NCBI RefSeq assembly: GCF_001431595.1
Contig: NZ_LDJO01000026.1
Location: forward strand, 124,001-188,000
Reading direction: 5' to 3'
DNA from: Stenotrophomonas acidaminiphila
GTDB taxonomy: Bacteria; Pseudomonadota; Gammaproteobacteria; Xanthomonadales; Xanthomonadaceae
Length of the DNA: 64,000 nt
Shown: positions 62,724 through 64,000 of the stretch, piece after piece
Layout of the letters: each line of letters opens with the position of its first letter
How positions within the stretch are numbered: the first letter of the stretch is position 1
The notes under the pieces: model-generated
Told to the model about the DNA's origin: nothing
The model's input: only the letters and a program-made list of their open reading frames with translations
Database searches by the model: none
Translations under genes and position numbers: made by a program

Positions 62724-63931
62724 GGCGGCATGGCCTGTCCCTGGCGCTGGGGCTGCTGCTCGGCGCCGGTGCCGGCGTCACCGCCGGCGCGCAGTCGCTG
62801 CCGGCCAGTGCCGGCCTGACCCAGAACATCGCCTCGCTCGCGGCCCTGCCCGCCGACCCCGCGGCCCTGCCGGCGCCGCTCACCCGCAATGGCCACCAGA
62901 TATTCGCCAGCTTCCGCGAGGGCCTGGCGATGGCGCAATGCGATGCGGACGCCACCAGCCCGCGCTGGCGCAGGCAGTTCGCGCACGCACCGTCACGGCT
63001 GGGCAATGTCGAGGATGACGCCCTGCCGCTGTTCGGTTATGTGGTGGACGAACTGCGCGCGGCCGGCCTGCCCACCGAGTTCGCGTTGATTCCCTTCGTG
63101 GAAAGCGGCTACCGCCCGGGCGCGCGCAATGCCAGCGGCCCGGCCGGGCTGTGGCAGTTCATCGCCACCACCGCGCGCAACCACCGGGTACCGATGGAGA
63201 GCGGCTATGACGGCCGGCTGTCGGCGGTCGATTCCACCCGCGCCGCGGTGCGCTACCTGAAAACGCTCTACGGCATGTTCGGCGGCGACTGGCAGTTGGC
63301 CGTCATGGCCTACAACGCGGGCGAGTACCGCATCCTGCAGGCGCTGCGCCGCGGCGGCATGAACGCGCAGAACGCGCGTCCGGCCGAGCTGCCGGGCCTG
63401 TCGCCGATCACCCATGCCTATGTCGAGAAGCTGCATGCCCTGGCATGCGTGCTCGAACAGGCGGAGAAGGAGCCGGAGCTGATGGCCGCCCTCGACCGCC
63501 CGGTACCGGTCCTGCGTGGTCATGCGCTGCCGGCCGGCACCACCCTGGCCGAGTGGTCGGCGCGCAATGCGCTGGACCCGGCGCGCGTGGCCCGGCTCAA
63601 CCCCGCCGTCAACGGCAAGCGCGCCGGTGTCCGGGTGCTGGCACCGGCACTGCCGGACATGCTCCTGGGCAGCGAAAGCCAGATCGCGGCATCCACCACG
63701 CCAGCGGTGTCGCTGCCCGCCCCGGCCCGCGTCGATGTCGCGGGCACCGCCGTGGCCATCGCGAGCACCGCCGGCACGGGACGTGGCCATACGGTCCGCA
63801 GCGGCGAATCGGCCTGGACGATCGCACGCCGCTACGGCATTCCGGTCAAGACCCTGCTTTCCCGCAACAACCTTGACGCCAACGCGATCCTCAAGCCCGG
63901 CATGGTGCTGCGTTTCGAGGAAAGCCGCTGA
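62720..63931 (+). CDS. mltD: MltD-type lytic transglycosylase with LysM domain
   Basis: The 403-residue secreted protein starts at GTG 62720 (GTGA overlap with gloB). A signal peptide is visible ([23 protein letters not shown]). The SLT domain shows the catalytic Glu in [25 protein letters not shown], then [16 protein letters not shown] (here as parts around residues 120-230). The C-terminus is a LysM motif ([20 protein letters not shown] ... [17 protein letters not shown]). It cleaves peptidoglycan in the periplasm and is tethered by LysM. The gloB-mltD order is the same as in E. coli. Confidence 0.93.
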   Translation: MRRHGLSLALGLLLGAGAGVTAGAQSLPASAGLTQNIASLAALPADPAALPAPLTRNGHQIFASFREGLAMAQCDADATSPRWRRQFAHAPSRLGNVEDDALPLFGYVVDELRAAGLPTEFALIPFVESGYRPGARNASGPAGLWQFIATTARNHRVPMESGYDGRLSAVDSTRAAVRYLKTLYGMFGGDWQLAVMAYNAGEYRILQALRRGGMNAQNARPAELPGLSPITHAYVEKLHALACVLEQAEKEPELMAALDRPVPVLRGHALPAGTTLAEWSARNALDPARVARLNPAVNGKRAGVRVLAPALPDMLLGSESQIAASTTPAVSLPAPARVDVAGTAVAIASTAGTGRGHTVRSGESAWTIARRYGIPVKTLLSRNNLDANAILKPGMVLRFEESR

Positions 63932-63972
63932 CCCTTCGGTGCGGTGGCGCGCCAGCAATGGGAAAAAACGCG

Positions 63973-63997
63973 AAAGCCCGGCTGCGTGCCGGGCTTT
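63973..63997 (+). terminator. Terminator after mltD
   Basis: The 10-bp perfect stem AAAGCCCGGC / GCCGGGCTTT with a five-base loop lies 41 bases beyond the mltD stop, followed by T and the window end. An A-run (AAAAAA) lies upstream, so it can work on both strands. Confidence 0.8.
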
Positions 63998-64000
63998 CTG

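Overview
High-GC chromosomal DNA of a gammaproteobacterium, most likely in the family Xanthomonadaceae (Lysobacteraceae; a Stenotrophomonas, Pseudoxanthomonas, Luteimonas or Lysobacter relative). The pointers are the gene order of the fatty-acid cluster with an extra kinase-like gene between fabD and fabH, the c-di-GMP-type PilZ gene after holB, a KdkA-type Kdo kinase, DUF6165, and an imuA-imuB-dnaE2 cassette. No species call is possible from sequence reading alone.

Core chromosome, left part (1-28.5 kb). A PhoD-type phosphatase tail and a secreted metallo-beta-lactamase-fold gene broken by a one-base frameshift are followed by tRNA-Val. Then comes a long minus-strand block, transcribed from about 13.2 kb down to 2.7 kb: yceD-rpmF-fabH-kinase-like-fabD-fabG-acpP-fabF-pabB-mltG-holB-pilZ (ribosome protein, fatty-acid synthesis, folate branch, wall cleavage, replication clamp loader, pilus control). 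maf stands alone. Three envelope glycosyltransferase-type membrane genes follow, then a MoxR-DUF58-TgpA-Slp operon that carries four perfectly spaced 71-bp tandem repeats. Each repeat encodes a 24-residue micro-ORF coupled to the next by an ATGA overlap. A secreted zincin, HIT, recR, ybaB and dnaX end this part.

Genomic island (28,523-55,592, about 27 kb). It is inserted in the 3' end of tRNA-Ser(GGA), flanked by a 15-bp direct repeat, with a tyrosine integrase at the right end. It brings its own terminator for the tRNA. Its ends carry replication/regulation genes (DUF3987 on the left; AlpA and a YfjJ/inovirus Gp2-like protein on the right), each module preceded by the same bipartite sequence element. 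The cargo is: (a) a minus-strand operon of a 522-residue Gly-rich protein, two tandem TerB-like paralogues, a 330-residue glycine-zipper protein and a WYL regulator, with a divergent XRE regulator - the best candidate for an undescribed system; (b) a recombination-type module (YqaJ nuclease, Cys-rich protein, DUF932) with tiny membrane proteins; (c) a DNA cytosine methyltransferase, ParB-like protein and nuclease-like protein next to a protein with a C-terminal HEPN-like RHxxxH motif; (d) the SOS mutagenesis cassette imuA-imuB-dnaE2 with a LexA-type box.

Core chromosome, right part (55.6-64 kb). The SRP RNA (ffs) lies just beyond the island. Then come an MBL-fold hydrolase, kdkA, a heptosyltransferase-type gene, DUF6165, tRNA-Ser(CGA), a PP2C phosphatase, dnaQ, rnhA, a SAM methyltransferase, gloB and a MltD-type LysM transglycosylase. 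Most annotations rest on recognised motifs read by eye; no database search was possible.
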